A DNA stretch of 64,000 nucleotides from Xanthostigma xanthostigma (lineage: Eukaryota > Arthropoda > Insecta > Raphidioptera > Raphidiidae). This document shows, one piece after another, positions 49,752-61,785 of the stretch. The stretch covers positions 29,680,501 through 29,744,500 of the forward strand of contig OY754470.1 in the NCBI GenBank assembly GCA_963575645.1, read 5' to 3'. The notes under the pieces are model-generated. The model was not told the DNA's origin, did no database searches, and saw only the letters and a list, made by a program, of their open reading frames with translations. The position numbers and the translations under genes were made by a program. Each line of letters opens with the position of its first letter. Position 1 is the stretch's first letter.

Positions 49752-50296
49752 TGGTTGTCTGTAAAGTCGGTTTACGGACGATAGTTTTACGTGATAACGT
49801 ATTCCGCTCGAATATCATATTTAATAATACATAACCTAAATTTTAGTAGCTGTCAAACTATATTTTTACCGACTAATAATTTGATCAACCAAAGCAAATT
49901 TTTAAGCAATTATAAAAGACATTTAAAAGAATGTATATATATTATATATTTGTTAACAAACCGTATAATTTATCTGCTGTTATGAAATGCAGATATCTCC
50001 CAAGATTTGTTTTTGATACAAAATGTAGCTGCGTTTGTGTACAAACTATCAATTGATCAATACATTTCCATTCGTTGTGAATAATATCATATTTTATCCA
50101 TAATGACGGCGATCAGTTATTTTTAACAAAATAAAATGACATTTATTAATTATTATTAGCGCCATATTGCCATTGCCGATCGTGCCTCTCTATCGCTTAT
50201 ATCGCGCTCTCGCTTGCACGCTCAGGCGGAACGTTACACTTTTTCGTGCATGCAGCCGGTGTTTCATCAATTTATAAGACGTTATCACGTCAAAAA
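49752..50296 (+). mobile_element. ACGTGATAACGT element, copy 2 (longest)
   Basis: The left part begins TTGGTTGTCTGTAAAGTCGG and the right part ends ACGTTATCACGTCAAAAA, with about 350 bp of interior. No ORF is of interest. Subterminal motifs TTTTACGTGATAACGT and ACGTTATCACGTCAAAA are inverted to each other. Confidence 0.7.
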
Positions 50297-51563
50297 ATCC
50301 AGGAGGTTACAAATGAGAGTCTCATCATTTCGGAATGGCAAACAATTAAACAAATAAGATTAATATACCGTGTAAATGAAAAATTTCAATAATTTATCAA
50401 AAAAAAAAAACACTGTTAAAAAAATATTTTATCCATTTATATTTTGTTGAACCTAGAGTCTATCTTGTAATAGTTAGGACAAACATTACGCAACCTTAAT
50501 TACTATCGTTTACATAACATATTGTGAGATTTGTGACGTCACACAGCGTTCAGATTTAGAAACAGTCCTCGTCGACGCGTCATTGAATTTCTTTTGTAAG
50601 CAAAATTTTAGAACGTTATAATTTTAATATATTTTTATTTTCTTATGATTTGCCGATGCACTGACAAAATACTTTTAATTAAATACCTAATTAATCGATA
50701 AATAATTTTTTTTGTTCAATTTTTTGTTAATTTCTTTATAATCGCTTAACACAAAAGTGTGCATGAACATTTTTTAATTGTAGTTATAAATATTTCGAGT
50801 CTCTCAACGCTCGAAGTTCGAGTGAAACAGTCTTGTTATCCCCACCTAACTTTTAAAAATTTTTAAACATTTAAAGCCATAGAAGTTTTGTTTTAGATAT
50901 ATGTCAATCTAAATCTTTCACCGAATTTAAAATTAACCCACGGTAATGACCATAATCTATTTCTTTATGTACCACATGAATTTGCCGATTTAGTTCTGTT
51001 ACATCTTGTATAATTTTACGAAATAATATTTCAGTAGCACCTAGCAAAGTTTTCTGGTAGTATAAAGTACTTCTGAAATGTGCCTTCTAGCTTTTCACCC
51101 ACACTGAAGTTTAAGATAGGTCCCCACAAACACAAAACTTCTCCTAAATTTATTGTAGCGTACTATGTGTAAGTCCCAGGTGTTTGCAAAGATCTTCCTT
51201 GGAAATGTCTACCTTCTATCTTCGTAAATCTGTCAACAGAACATTTTCACCACCAGACTGTAGCCTCACTGTTTGTTGACATCACAGTCTGATGTAAAAT
51301 AAGTCGCCCATGGTATTCTATAATGGATTCTCTACTATCTATTTCAAAGTATTGTTAACTATTGAATTACATTATTCATGCCACTGCTCTATGACTTACA
51401 ACTTCAACTGTTTATTTATTTAAATCGCTTTTCAAAATAACAAAACAATCCATAACAAATAAAACAATTTAAATTAAAACCTAGAGATAGTTGTAGACAA
51501 ATTTTTGCGAATTACAATATTCTGACCTTAGCGTGTATTATAATTTTAAAATCGGTCATCTAT
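50297..51563. other. Non-coding DNA, nothing recognised
   Basis: No family recognised. The last part may belong to the LINE fragment that follows, but no frame is open. Confidence 0.4.
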
Positions 51564-51902
51564 GTGAAATTAAATATTGCTTCTTTCTTGAAACATAATG
51601 ATTTGCATAATTACGCCACTCGAAATGACAATAAACTGGTAATTCCGAAGCACAATAGGGTTAAATATTGCAATTCTCCGAATTATAACTTTATCAATTT
51701 ATATAATGGGCTACCTCAAAATCTCAAATATATTGACAACATTAATAAATTTAAATATGAAACTATAAGCAATTCTTGTTAGGAAAAGTTTTTTATTCTC
51801 TACAGGAATATTTAAATTGTTAATCTATTTTAATCTGACTGATAATATGTACTTTTGTATAAACACATTATCAATAGGTAAATATGTTATGTTATGTTAT
51901 TT
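51564..51902 (+). pseudogene. CR1-like LINE 3' end with microsatellite tail
   Basis: The 72-codon frame has HNYATRNDNKLVIPKHNRVK and then LYNGLPQNLKYIDNINKFK, the C-terminal tail of CR1/L2-type reverse transcriptases. It is followed by about 100 bp of 3' UTR and a (TTATG)n run near 51880-51902. It is 5'-truncated. Confidence 0.65.
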
Positions 51903-52100
51903 TATTGAATCGAGTGATCGGTTCATAGCTACTTTAACTTGTGGCCACCTATTTCAATGCTTATTAATTACATTAATCAATTAATTATTTATTACATAAA
52001 AACACAGATAAACTCCAAGTAAGTAGTTTTGAGGTTATACGTAAAAACACAAATGACAGTTTCATGAAGCGGTGTACATGATAACTATTTTTCTTTATAG

Positions 52101-52208
52101 CCGGTCGAAAGTACGTATAGTTCCGGCATCAGTGCGTGTAATCCCACCAATGCATAAATGGACTTTCTGCTTTAAAATTGATGCCGAAAGTACGTACTTT
52201 CGACCGAG
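52101..52208. repeat. Short fold-back with 30-bp arms
   Basis: CGGTCGAAAGTACGTAT and CGGCATCA are mirrored by TGATGCCG and AAAGTACGTACTTTCGACCG. The loop is about 47 bp. Confidence 0.8.
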
Positions 52209-52299
52209 GTATATGAAAAAAAATTATTATTCAAACAATATCACTGTCTGGATTCAAACTTAAATCTTCCACTATCGCGGTGAATGAATTAGCTATCTA

Positions 52300-52839
52300 C
52301 TGTGCCGGATTAACCTATAAGCAAAGTAAGCAACTGCTTTAGCATCACATCTCAGGGGGCACCAAAAATCACAACTCAGAATCGAAAAGTACCTCACTAG
52401 ACTGTGTCAACGATTTTTTTTTCTTTTTGTTATGTTCTCAAAAATTTGATCTAATGATACTGTCTTTAGAAGTATAGAAGTTAAAAATAAATAATAATTT
52501 ATTTTTTAAAACGAAATAAAAGAAAAATTTTAAGGGTCCATTTTTTTAACTTTTAAGTTTTTTTCTATTAAGTAAATGTATAAAAATGCCTATAAGAACC
52601 GATTTTATAGACAGTCAAATTTTCAAAGACACTGTATTGATTGTAAAATTTTTTTCCTAAAGTTCTATGCTTTTTAACTTTTTTCTATCAATGTTAAGCT
52701 TGACATTCACAATATTTGTAAAAAAATTATAAACTCAACATAACAGACAGATAATATTAGAATTTTTTAGACTGCTATTAGAGATGAAGCCCATAGGCAA
52801 GAAATGCTTAGGGCATCAAGGAGTCTTAATCCGGCACTG
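52300..52839. mobile_element. Non-autonomous hAT element with perfect 8-bp target duplication
   Basis: The ends are CTGTGCCGGATTAA and TTAATCCGGCACTG. GCTATCTA is present directly on both sides (52292-52299 and 52840-52847). The 540-bp interior is AT-rich and non-coding. Confidence 0.88.
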
Positions 52840-52847
52840 GCTATCTA

Positions 52848-53460
52848 GGTCTTGCGATGCAATCGTAACGAAAATTATTAATTAAAAATATTTAACCTAC
52901 CGCTTTATTTAGGCGGCGCTATCATCTTTTAATTGACCGAGTCTGGCAGCACTGACTGTAAATATAAAAGTAATTGACCACAGGTCGAGAACCAGTGCTT
53001 TTATCAATTTTACATCCACGTTTACTGTCGGTTATTTCTATATATGAGTCACTATAACGTTTCTCATAATAGGCTAGTCTTAATTATGAAAAGTTTTCTC
53101 CCTCGGGAATTTGAGAATTCACTTCTGCTTGACAACAGCAAGGTGAAGTTCACAATGTGTGGGAATGTTACAAGTCGACGTCAGGTGCGTCCGAAAAACC
53201 TCCCGTTTTCATTTCATACGTACACACAGACACGCACACATCATTCCCTGAGTCACGCCGTATTATCTATTGTATATTATTATAGGTACGGTGAATAAAT
53301 AAAAATTGTATTTACAGGGTGTTTAGCGACTGTTTTGCATCAGAATATCTCGTAGTAATTTGTTTTCAACTAAACGAAAGTCTCCGTTTAGTTAAAAACA
53401 AATGACATTCTTAAATATAGATTTAAAGCTGAAAGTAATATCAGAAGCTCAGCAAAAATA
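52848..53460. other. Non-coding DNA with a small hairpin
   Basis: 53359-53403 forms an 18-bp hairpin (TTTGTTTTCAACTAAACG and its near complement). The ORF at 53044-53298 is not supported. Confidence 0.4.
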
Positions 53461-54530
53461 TAGATAACTAGTAGCCCAGGCCGGCTTCGCTCGATTTTGT
53501 AGATTGCCACCTTTTTGTTTCGTCGACTTACGTTGCAAAATTGATATCCACGAAAAGCGTTTAACATTAAAATGGGTATAGTAAGCTATCCTTAAAAGAT
53601 AGACATATGCCATCGCGGATTTTTGTGTAGACCTATAAAGGAGGTACAATTCCACTATACATTGTTGTTATATCTCAAAGGGATTAGGCAGCGTTTTCGA
53701 TGAAAACTCCCAGTTGACTTGATTTCTTCCGACATCTTCAACAATCATCGTCATGTTTCAACCAATTTACACAAAACATTAATGAATTATAGGGTAGGAC
53801 GGGGGAATGGCGTTAACTTAAGGAAAACATAGTGTATTTTTTAAATTATTTATTATAAATCAAAATTAAGAAGAGTAACACAGTCTTTAATTATCGAGTA
53901 ATCAACAATTTAACCACAAAAGCATATATCTTTCACCTACTTGTAGTAGGAAAACATTATTAAAAAAACATGTTTGAGTGGCATTGCCCCTGACCTTGGG
54001 TAATGCCGCTCAGGGTCTCATAAAGAAGTGTACCCAATCCAATCCGGCTGTTTTGATGCTTTGATCAAAATTGTTTTTTGATATTGTTGCGCTCAGCAAA
54101 TTTATAAACAAATTTACGCAAATCTGCAATACTGAGTCCATAGTATAGCGAGCCCAGCAACTTAACTTGTGTAGCACCTAATTAAAAATTAGATCAGCAC
54201 GGCCGCAAACGAAAAAACACCCTTCACGGTCACATTACGCGAGCTGACTATCCGTTTGCATCGCTGTCTATTAGAGGCCTCCTCCCCTCGCGCTTCACGC
54301 GACGTGACGTGTTGCTACGTTCCTTTTTGACAGAGTTACAGAGGTGAGCGCCATTACCCAGTGAGCGCCATTCCCCCCTCCCTCCCCTACACATAAACCT
54401 TTCTCTTGAATCACTCCGTGTATTGATGAAAACCGTATGAAAATCCGTTCGGTAGTTTTTAAGCTAATCGCTTTCAGGCAGACAGACAGACTCGCGGGGG
54501 ACTTTGTTTTATAATATGTAGTGATATAAA
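53461..54530 (+). mobile_element. RTE-like LINE remains, interrupted
   Basis: It starts AACTAGTAGCCCAGGCCGGC with TTCGCTCGATTTTG. It ends with AAAATCCGTTCGGTAGTTTT, then CAGACAGACAGACTCG and ACTTTGTTTTATAATATG, a 3' end I recall from lepidopteran RTE-type elements. The middle (about 53800-54400) is foreign to it and includes a repeated 'GAGCGCCATTNCCC' phrase. Confidence 0.5.
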
Positions 54531-54898
54531 TTGTAAACTATAAATTAGACTTGCAACATAAATATGTATAGTGGATCATTAATTACTAATGCGACAGTTT
54601 TATCACTAATTGTATAATTAACATGTATCCACTAGTATCTAAACAGAGATACAGAGAGGAGTGAAATATTGGAGGAAACACACGTACTTATCTGATAACT
54701 ATATGTATATACAGAATGGTTCAAATATAATAGTCTTTCGATGATGTATTTCCAATGCTCATGTATTTATATTTTATGTGTTTTTTTTTTTGTATTCTAT
54801 GACCCTTATAGTTATGTTGTATACATAAATAAAACTGAATCAAAATTGCACCAGCGATTGGAATGGTATGATCCAACAGGTATAGCAAAACAAAAAAA

Positions 54899-55486
54899 AT
54901 TGGTTGTCTGTAAAGTCGGTTTACGGACGATAGTTTTACGTGATAACATATTCCGTAATACATAACCTAAACCTCCCAAAATTTGGTTTCAATCCGCTTA
55001 TCCTTGGTGTCGGAATGATAAGAAATGTCAAAAGTGACGTTTGCAACTGTCAAAGTATTATGTTCTAATAATAATTAGTTATTCCAATACTTAACTTAGA
55101 AGGCGTTGCATTTCACAAAATACTAATGTCAAAATTTTGAATTAAACATTAGAAATGCAGCCGTTTTCATGTTGCATTTATACAGCTATTTTTCTATATA
55201 AATTTGTATAAAAAAACTGTTTAGGCAAATTATGTTATGCGAAATCTATGTAAAATGTTCTCCTCTTTCGTTTAAGACTGGTTTCAAACCGATCTGATTT
55301 AAATTGAGCGAGAAATTAGCAAAAAGCACGCACAGGGTCAGGCGGAACGTTACGCGTTACGAACGCTAGGAACGTTACGCGTTACGAACGTTACACTTTT
55401 TCGTGCATGCAGCCGGTGTTTTATCAATTTATAAGATTGGTGATTCATCAATTTATAAGACGTTATCACGTCAAAAACTACTTGCA
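54899..55486 (+). mobile_element. ACGTGATAACGT element, copy 3, split by a LINE-like repeat
   Basis: The left part (54899-54970, TTGGTTGTCTGTAAAGTCGG) and right part (55328-55486, ending ACGTTATCACGTCAAAAA) are separated by 54971-55325. That interval matches 40657-41100. Confidence 0.6.
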
Positions 55487-55487
55487 C

Positions 55488-55640
55488 ACTTCCTTTCAAA
55501 ATGATGGCCAAATGAGGGTACAACTCGTTCCGAAAACTATTAAATTCACCCCCGACTTCCCCAAGAATCGCTTCCAGAAATCGCTGCATGCTCAAAAAAC
55601 ACGACTGGTCATTTTTTCGACCATTTGATTGCACTGAAGG
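55488..55640 (-). other. Unique segment with open minus frame between inverted element copies
   Basis: The minus-strand frame reads SNGRKNDQSCFLSMQRFLEA, then EVGGEFNSFRNELYPHLAII. A ttccttcag acceptor-like site lies just upstream in that orientation. It does not look like a transposon protein and I cannot place it. It may be a captured exon fragment. Confidence 0.3.
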
Positions 55641-55725
55641 AAATTATACAAAAAAGTATTTAAATACATAAATAATCTATACCTACAGGTACACAGTTAC
55701 GAAAATATTGTTCCATTCGATCAAT

Positions 55726-55973
55726 TATTGACGTGATAACGTCTTATAAATTGATGAAACACCAGCTGCACGCACCAAAAAGTGTAACGCCGTGACGTTC
55801 CTCCTAACCCTGTGCGTGCAAGCGAGAGCGCAGTATAAGCGATAGAGAAGCACGATCGGCCCAAGTTTGACAGCTACTAAAATTTAGGTTATGTATTATT
55901 AAATATGATATTCGAGCGGAATACGTTATCACGTAAAACTATCGTCCGTAAACCGACTTTACAGACAACCAAC
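55726..55973 (-). mobile_element. ACGTGATAACGT element, copy 4, inverted
   Basis: It runs (minus strand) from TTGGTTGTCTGTAAAGTCGG to ACGTTATCACGTCAATAA. With copy 3 it forms large inverted arms around 55488-55725. Confidence 0.75.
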
Positions 55974-56118
55974 TTTTTTTTTAATCAAGATCGATAAAAA
56001 ATTCTACAATTTTTTTTGAAGTAAAACTCCTTTTGGCACGGCAGGGTAAAATTCATTCTTAAGATTGAAAATTAAACGAACTTGTCACAATGTTCGTATA
56101 TACCGTATACTATAAAAA

Positions 56119-56204
56119 ACCAACTGTAGAACATTGAACAAAGCTGGAGACCTACTTGTATCGTAAGTTAAAAGTTGTAGGTTCGATTCCGCTGGTTGGT
56201 GCCA
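56119..56204 (+). tRNA. tRNA-like sequence, probably a pseudogene
   Basis: The acceptor arms ACCAAC and GTTGGT pair, the B box GGTTCGATTCC is intact, the 3' end reads GCCA, and a T7 run (Pol III stop) follows at about 56211. The T stem pairs poorly and no A box or clear anticodon arm is seen. It is more likely a tRNA pseudogene or SINE head than a working tRNA. Confidence 0.3.
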
Positions 56205-56731
56205 TTATTATTTTTTTCTTGTATTTTTTTACAATTATATCAGTTTTACTTCTGTTGTGTGTAGTGTAAACACCATTTCTTTTATAATCAAGAAATGTGT
56301 GTGGCCAAAATCCATTCAGATTTTTAGACAACGCGTTTTGAAATCTAGCATGAGAAACTTATTTTTGTTGGAGTTAAAAAGCCCCAATGTGAAGACGGAG
56401 ACTGAAACACAGAGGTCTGCGGTTGGCATTGATTAAGGGACGAATTGGGGTAGATAGAGAGTTGGTGGTAAACTCTAACGAGTACACGTGTCTGATAAGA
56501 AGCGTGGCAAATTAAGTCGAATAAAACGATTTCATACTATGTGTGTGTGTGTGTGAGCACATAGTACTACACACTAAAACTTTTATTGACTATAGCTAGA
56601 AGAAAAGTACGGTGCAATATTTTGACTTTCTCATATTATAATTATACGAAATATATTTGAGGGAAATTTTGCGATCGTGTAAAAATTCAATTTCAGGCTT
56701 TTTGTGATTTTGGACCTAAATCCAAATTATT
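56205..56731. other. Non-coding DNA with a GT microsatellite
   Basis: A (GT)n run of about 15 bp lies near 56541. Nothing else is recognised. Confidence 0.4.
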
Positions 56732-57240
56732 GTGGCCTGGGGTCATAGTGTCTCTTTTGAGGGCGTTTTCATCAAGGAAAAGGCTATAGTGCGTGCCATG
56801 TTCAATTTAAATAGTAGACAATCATGTAGGGACATCTTTCCGCGAGAAAAGATTATGACAGCTCCATGTATCTTTCTCTTTTGCTTGTTGCTTTTCGCTC
56901 ATAAAAATATGGCAAGATATGCTTTGGTAGAGGATGGGCATGGTCATAATACTAGAGGTAAAAAAGCAATAAAACTACCGTTGGCAACAAAAGACATTTA
57001 TAAGTATTGTTCAGAAAATTATTCAGCCTATATTTATAATAAATTGCCTGAAAGGCTGAAAAACAGTACCTTTTCACTTTTTAAGAAAAATATTAAACAT
57101 TTTTTAGTAGAACGGGTCTTTTATAGTATTAATGAATTTTTATGTTGCTTATAGCTTTATAATTTTATCTTGTATTTCGTTGACGTCTCAACTGACCAAA
57201 TAAACTGACCAAATCTATCTATCTATCTATCTATCTATTG
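56732..57240 (+). pseudogene. CR1-like LINE C-terminus with (CTAT)n tail
   Basis: The 140-codon frame shows the C-terminal pattern of CR1-type LINEs: an early WG, RQSCRDIFPREKIMTAPCIF, GHGHNTRGKKAIKLPL, IYNKLPERLKN and FYSINEFLCCL. It is followed within 60 bp by (CTAT)n at 57205-57238. The catalytic RT domain is missing. Confidence 0.75.
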
Positions 57241-57255
57241 TTTATTTTTTTAAAT

Positions 57256-57440
57256 ATCTGTGTCTGTAATTGCACGTAGCGTGCAAGCCACTGTATAGAT
57301 TTTGGGGTTGAATTTTCAAAAATTCGTTCTTCATAATAATTATCTTTGTGCCAAATTTCAGCCCTATTCGTCAAGTGGCTTGAGCTGTGCGTTGATAGAT
57401 CAGTCAGTCAGTCACCGTTTTTTTATATATTTAGATACTT
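57256..57440 (+). mobile_element. LINE 3'-end fragment
   Basis: It contains TGCACGTAGCGTGCAAGCCA and CAGTCAGTCAGTCACC, a pattern common to RTE-like tails. Low-complexity DNA bounds it. Confidence 0.4.
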
Positions 57441-57867
57441 ATGCAAACAAAAACACGTTTCAGCATATTTGTAATCAGTATTAGCATAATTATTGTACAC
57501 AACACATAATTCAGCACCTAATACGATCAAACATAGAGGTCACGTTGTGTACGACAATTTTTTTCTTTTGAAATATTCCCACCGAAATTAATATTTTTAC
57601 TATGCTGTCCTCTTTTACGACATCTATATCCTTTAAATTTATAGAAAAAAAACAATTATATATATAATTTTAAATAAATTAATAAGCGCCTAAATATTCA
57701 TTACCAACTATTTCACTGAGTGAAAAATTATATTACTTATATTTAAAAGACTAAAAAAATTTTTTATTTTTATTACAACAATTTTTTGAAAAAACGATAA
57801 TTTCACGCTCCTGAGCACATAATTTTGTCGCCCAATAATGCCAACACTGTTTATAATATAGATTCTA

Positions 57868-58326
57868 AAGGCCTCTGCACACGAAGCTAGAAACGCTGCT
57901 AGGAGTTCTGCTAGCCGGTAGGCTGGGTACGAAGCTAGAAATGACGTCACCGCCGGCTGGCCTGCTGCCTCACAAGATAGGTTTAAAAAATAGAACAGGG
58001 GCTATTTTTCCTGCTAGATCTGCTGCTAGGTATGAGCAAGAACCACTCAGGAAGCAGTATCTTGTCACATGGGCACTGGAAAAAAAAACGCCCACCAACC
58101 AACATAGCGTCATTCTGCTCAGAGTCAGACAACAGACACGTTTTGCTTTGTGTTTATATTTGAACTGTCACCGCGCGCGCACCAGATCTATCCTCAAAAC
58201 AAGCTTGAAAAATAGTCTCGTGTGAAGTGTGCACTTAACAGCAATCAAGAAAACCAGTGCTAGAAAACCAGTGCTAGAAAACTAGTAGGCAAATATAGCA
58301 AGGAATCTAGCAACGTTTCTAGCCTC
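57868..58326 (-). mobile_element. AAGGCCGCTGCAC family, inverted diverged copy
   Basis: The ends read GGCCTCTGCACACGAAGCTA and AACGTTTCTAGCCTC. The interior carries the reverse of the family (AAGCAGTATCTTGTCACATG). It has expanded GCTAGAAAACCAG repeats near the right end. Confidence 0.75.
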
Positions 58327-59396
58327 TCTCAACTCTCAAAAGAAAAAGCGTAGGACTAGCTCATATTATCGATGTAGTCGTGGTATTAAGATGACAATTC
58401 TTTGATTCATTCTTGCACTGAACTTCACTATACTAACAACGCGAACGAAGCTATTACATAATCTGGCATGTACACTAGATGCAAATTCATGACGAAACAT
58501 TAGGTATGCAAACAATGTAGGTACAGTGTAACGTATTTACGACGTCCCAGGAGGTTCATGCAGGTCTAGATTAGACTCTTGAACTGAATGAGTTCGCTTG
58601 CCTTTGAAAAGAAGTAAAAGCACGATGCATGGCGTCGAAAGCTGACATTGTGATTTGAATATATACTTGCTTCTTTGATACAATATTGTAACATTACACT
58701 TTCTCTTAGATGTTATTGTCTACACTACCTACTTAAATATTTATGTTTTTCAAGAACGAATTGTTTCAAATTGCATTTTTATAATTTTTTTGCACGATTC
58801 TCTATAAAAAGTTTTTCATGTGCACATAGCGGTAGATTAAATGATCCGTTTCGCACTAGTGCCTATAAAGTAAAGCAAAAGAAGTTCAATCCAATAGTAA
58901 TTTCTCTGTCTGGTGCCATTTTAAGCCATGTGAGCAACAGATACAGCAAAGCAGGCGTGGTCTTTCACAGATTTCAATATTTAAGTGTCAGATATATACT
59001 TATTATGGAGTGAAAATCAGCTATTTCATAGAAGGTACGTGCCAAATATTTAGTATGTATCTCGAACTCGTATGTCTATTAAAATGTGTTAGTCACTCGT
59101 TTCAACATAATGTCACGCTCGTACATAAAAACTGCGTTTACGTTCTAGAGTCTAGACACATGAACTACTACTAATATAATCACATCCTGAAAGGGGTTAC
59201 ACAGCAGCCAAAAAACTGACAGTAACGCGAGCGAAGTCGCGAGTAAAAACTATACAAAACTGTGTATTTTACACTACACACTATAGAAGTATATGTATCT
59301 ACATTGCGATAGCATTTTCAACCTCATGAAACAATTTTACCTTACCATGTCAAAAAAGAGTGTAGACTCATCGCCTTCCGTTAATTTTTTACTGCC
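58327..59396. other. Non-coding DNA, nothing recognised
   Basis: A 112-codon frame at 58675-59013 has no recognisable domain and is not called. 59215-59245 (GCGAGCGAAGTCGCGAG) looks like LINE 3' debris. Confidence 0.4.
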
Positions 59397-59399
59397 TTA

Positions 59400-59727
59400 G
59401 GCTAGGTTCACACTATACGGTTTTTCCTATTCGGAATTCTTATACGATTTTACCGTATACAGTAAAAACATATTCAGTATTCACATTCATACGTTTTTCT
59501 TATACGGTAGAATCGAAATACTATTGCCACTGAGAACGTTTCGTGTTTTGTGCCGTACGCGGCTCACGGTTTTCAGTGACAAGACACGGCTGCAAAAATA
59601 AACGAAGCTGTTTTTTTTACCGCATTCGGTTTTACCGTATAGTGTGAATACGTGTATATGTTTGCATTTGCTACTGAAAACCGCATATGAAAAACGTTTC
59701 GGTAAACCGCAAGGTGTGAACCTAGCC
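59400..59727. mobile_element. PIF/Harbinger-type MITE with TTA target duplication
   Basis: The terminal repeats GGCTAGGTTCACAC and GTGTGAACCTAGCC are perfect and flanked by TTA on both sides (59397-59399 and 59728-59730), as expected of PIF/Harbinger. The interior has several TACGGTTTT/AAAACCGTA-like phrases and no ORF. Confidence 0.85.
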
Positions 59728-59730
59728 TTA

Positions 59731-60690
59731 GCGAGTTAATTCCTTTTTACTATTAGCGCAATTGTAAGTCTTTCTCCTTACACCCGTCAAGCTTTCTCCA
59801 CATTTCTAGCTACCGAGCCTAAGGAAGTTTCACTTCAAAAATGGTTATCAAAGATCTACGAAAGAACCGAGAAGGTGACAAATAAAACTCGTAGTTAAGT
59901 CCTGCGGCATTGTTCATAAAAGTGAGAGAATAAAGTTGGAGAGAAAGATCGTTCGTCCAACTTTTATTATGTATAAATATTTTATTCATTTCAAAACATT
60001 AGCTGTCGTTGTCAGAAATAGAAACATAAAATGCTTGACTGATTGTAGCCGAAGTAACGGCGAACGTCCTGTTTGTCCCTCGGGAGATTAAACATGTAGA
60101 TGGCAGAACGATGTATCCGTTTACTATACGCTCTATAGCAGAGTTTCCCAAACGTATCATCCAGACGATCATTTTTAAAAATGAGATTAAAATCTTGCAT
60201 ACGTTAGCAGACATACTTTGAAGGTCAAATGGCTACCAAAAAAGTTAAACGCGCAGTTCGGGTCCGCGCCGTAGATTTTTAGTCGCTCCAATTTTAAATA
60301 TAAATTGCCAACTTTGACGAATCATTTCCTTCCAGTTCCTGATAGGGAGATGCATGGGGAAGCGGATGAAATAAGAAACAGTTCAACGTAATTGTATAGT
60401 AAAAATTATGAGTGATTCAGAAAGAGATGGTAAATTTTTTGAAAGTCATTAAAAAATTAAATAACAATTAACTTTCTAAATATTGTTGCATTGTTGCAAT
60501 ATAAGGGGTGCTAATTCTAACAAATTTAAAAATTTAATTTTTACTTTGCTCAAAATACTGCTTCATAAAACTGCTTTTAATTTTTATGTTTAACATATAT
60601 AATCTACAATCTATCTTTTACCATTCCAACCCACTATTGGGGAATGGTACAAGTTTATAGGTAAGAATTCACTTTACAAAAATTTTGCAA
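59731..60690. other. Non-coding DNA, nothing recognised
   Basis: Two overlapping minus ORFs (59999-60214) match nothing known and are not called. Confidence 0.4.
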
Positions 60691-60699
60691 TATTTTTAA

Positions 60700-61360
60700 C
60701 TTCCCGCTTTAAAAAAAAAAAAAAAATTTTTCAAAAGTCGGGAAATTATTGGTTTTACCCCGATTTTCGAAATTCGAGTTTTCGCCAGATCTCGACGTTT
60801 TGAGGTCCTAGGAAGCTATTGAAACTATTTTGGCGATGATGTCCGTAGGGCTGTATGTGTGTGTGTGTGTATGTATGTATATAAACCTTTTATATCTTTT
60901 GAACGAAGTGTCCGACTGAAACGCGGTTTGCGGCATCTGACGTGATCTTGGTGAACTTAGACTTCCTGAAAATTTGAAACGATTCGGCCCAAAAAATTTT
61001 GAGAAATCTTAAACAAACAAGTTTCAAAAATTTTTTAAAATTTGTTTTTGTAAAATATTTTCTAAACTTCTAAACCGATTAATTCCAAAATCTAATCAGC
61101 TCTTCTCCTTAACAAACTGCGTCGATTTCCGCAAACCGCATCAAAATCGGCTCATTTGTTCATGAGATATCGTGAACGAAAAGTGTTTTTTTTTGAGCTC
61201 GAAGAGCTAAAAAATAAACTTCTTGCTATATTTTATATATTTTTGAGCGTTTTTAACTCGAAAATAGCGGGAAGTTACAGGGATGGCCTGCAGGATCAAA
61301 CTTCTTTTCAAATTTTTTCGTTTTGAGTTCCCCCGAATCCAAAAAAAAAACATATTTTTG
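60700..61360 (+). mobile_element. Interspersed repeat of LINE-tail type
   Basis: It contains AACTTCCCGCTTTAAAAAAA, TGAAACGCGGTTTGCGGCAT and CTGACGTGATCTTGGTGAAC, with a (TGTG)n run near 60850. It ends around GCGGGAAGTTACAGG. I recall similar text as an insect repeat but cannot name the family. Confidence 0.4.
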
Positions 61361-61471
61361 GAAAAAACTCTGTGCGTTTGTTAGTCTGTGAGCACGATAT
61401 AGGTCAAACGGATAAGTGGATTAAAACCAAATTTTTGGAGGATGTTTGGTGTGCAAATATGAAGAGCCCTA

Positions 61472-61612
61472 TTGTTTTTGGGGAAAATCGGCGCATGCGC
61501 AGAAGAGTTAAATGCTATAACCGTGTTTTTGATATAATAATGGTACACTTTTCATAACGGATTATTATTCTATTTATTTTTTCAAGAAAGTTTTGTTAAA
61601 CATTTTTTTTCT
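61472..61612 (-). repeat. Inverted copy of the GCGCATGCGCCGA unit
   Basis: The plus strand reads GGGGAAAATCGGCGCATGCG, then TTCATAACGG and CAAGAAAGTTTTGT, the reverse of the units at 37724-38203. Confidence 0.7.
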
Positions 61613-61785
61613 AAACTTTATAGGTCGACCATCATTAACACCATTATTGAAAGAGCAGCATAACTATTTTTTTTAGATCGTATATAGTGTCTTCTTGTAA
61701 TCATTTCACATGGAAAACGAATCATGCGGTGTTTAGGACAGGAGTTTGAGTATATCCCTCTGGTTACGCCACTGTATGTAGATAT

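Noticed and set aside
58675-59013. A 112-codon plus ORF.
   Set aside because: Low-complexity, Phe/Tyr/Leu-rich translation of AT-rich DNA, with no domain.
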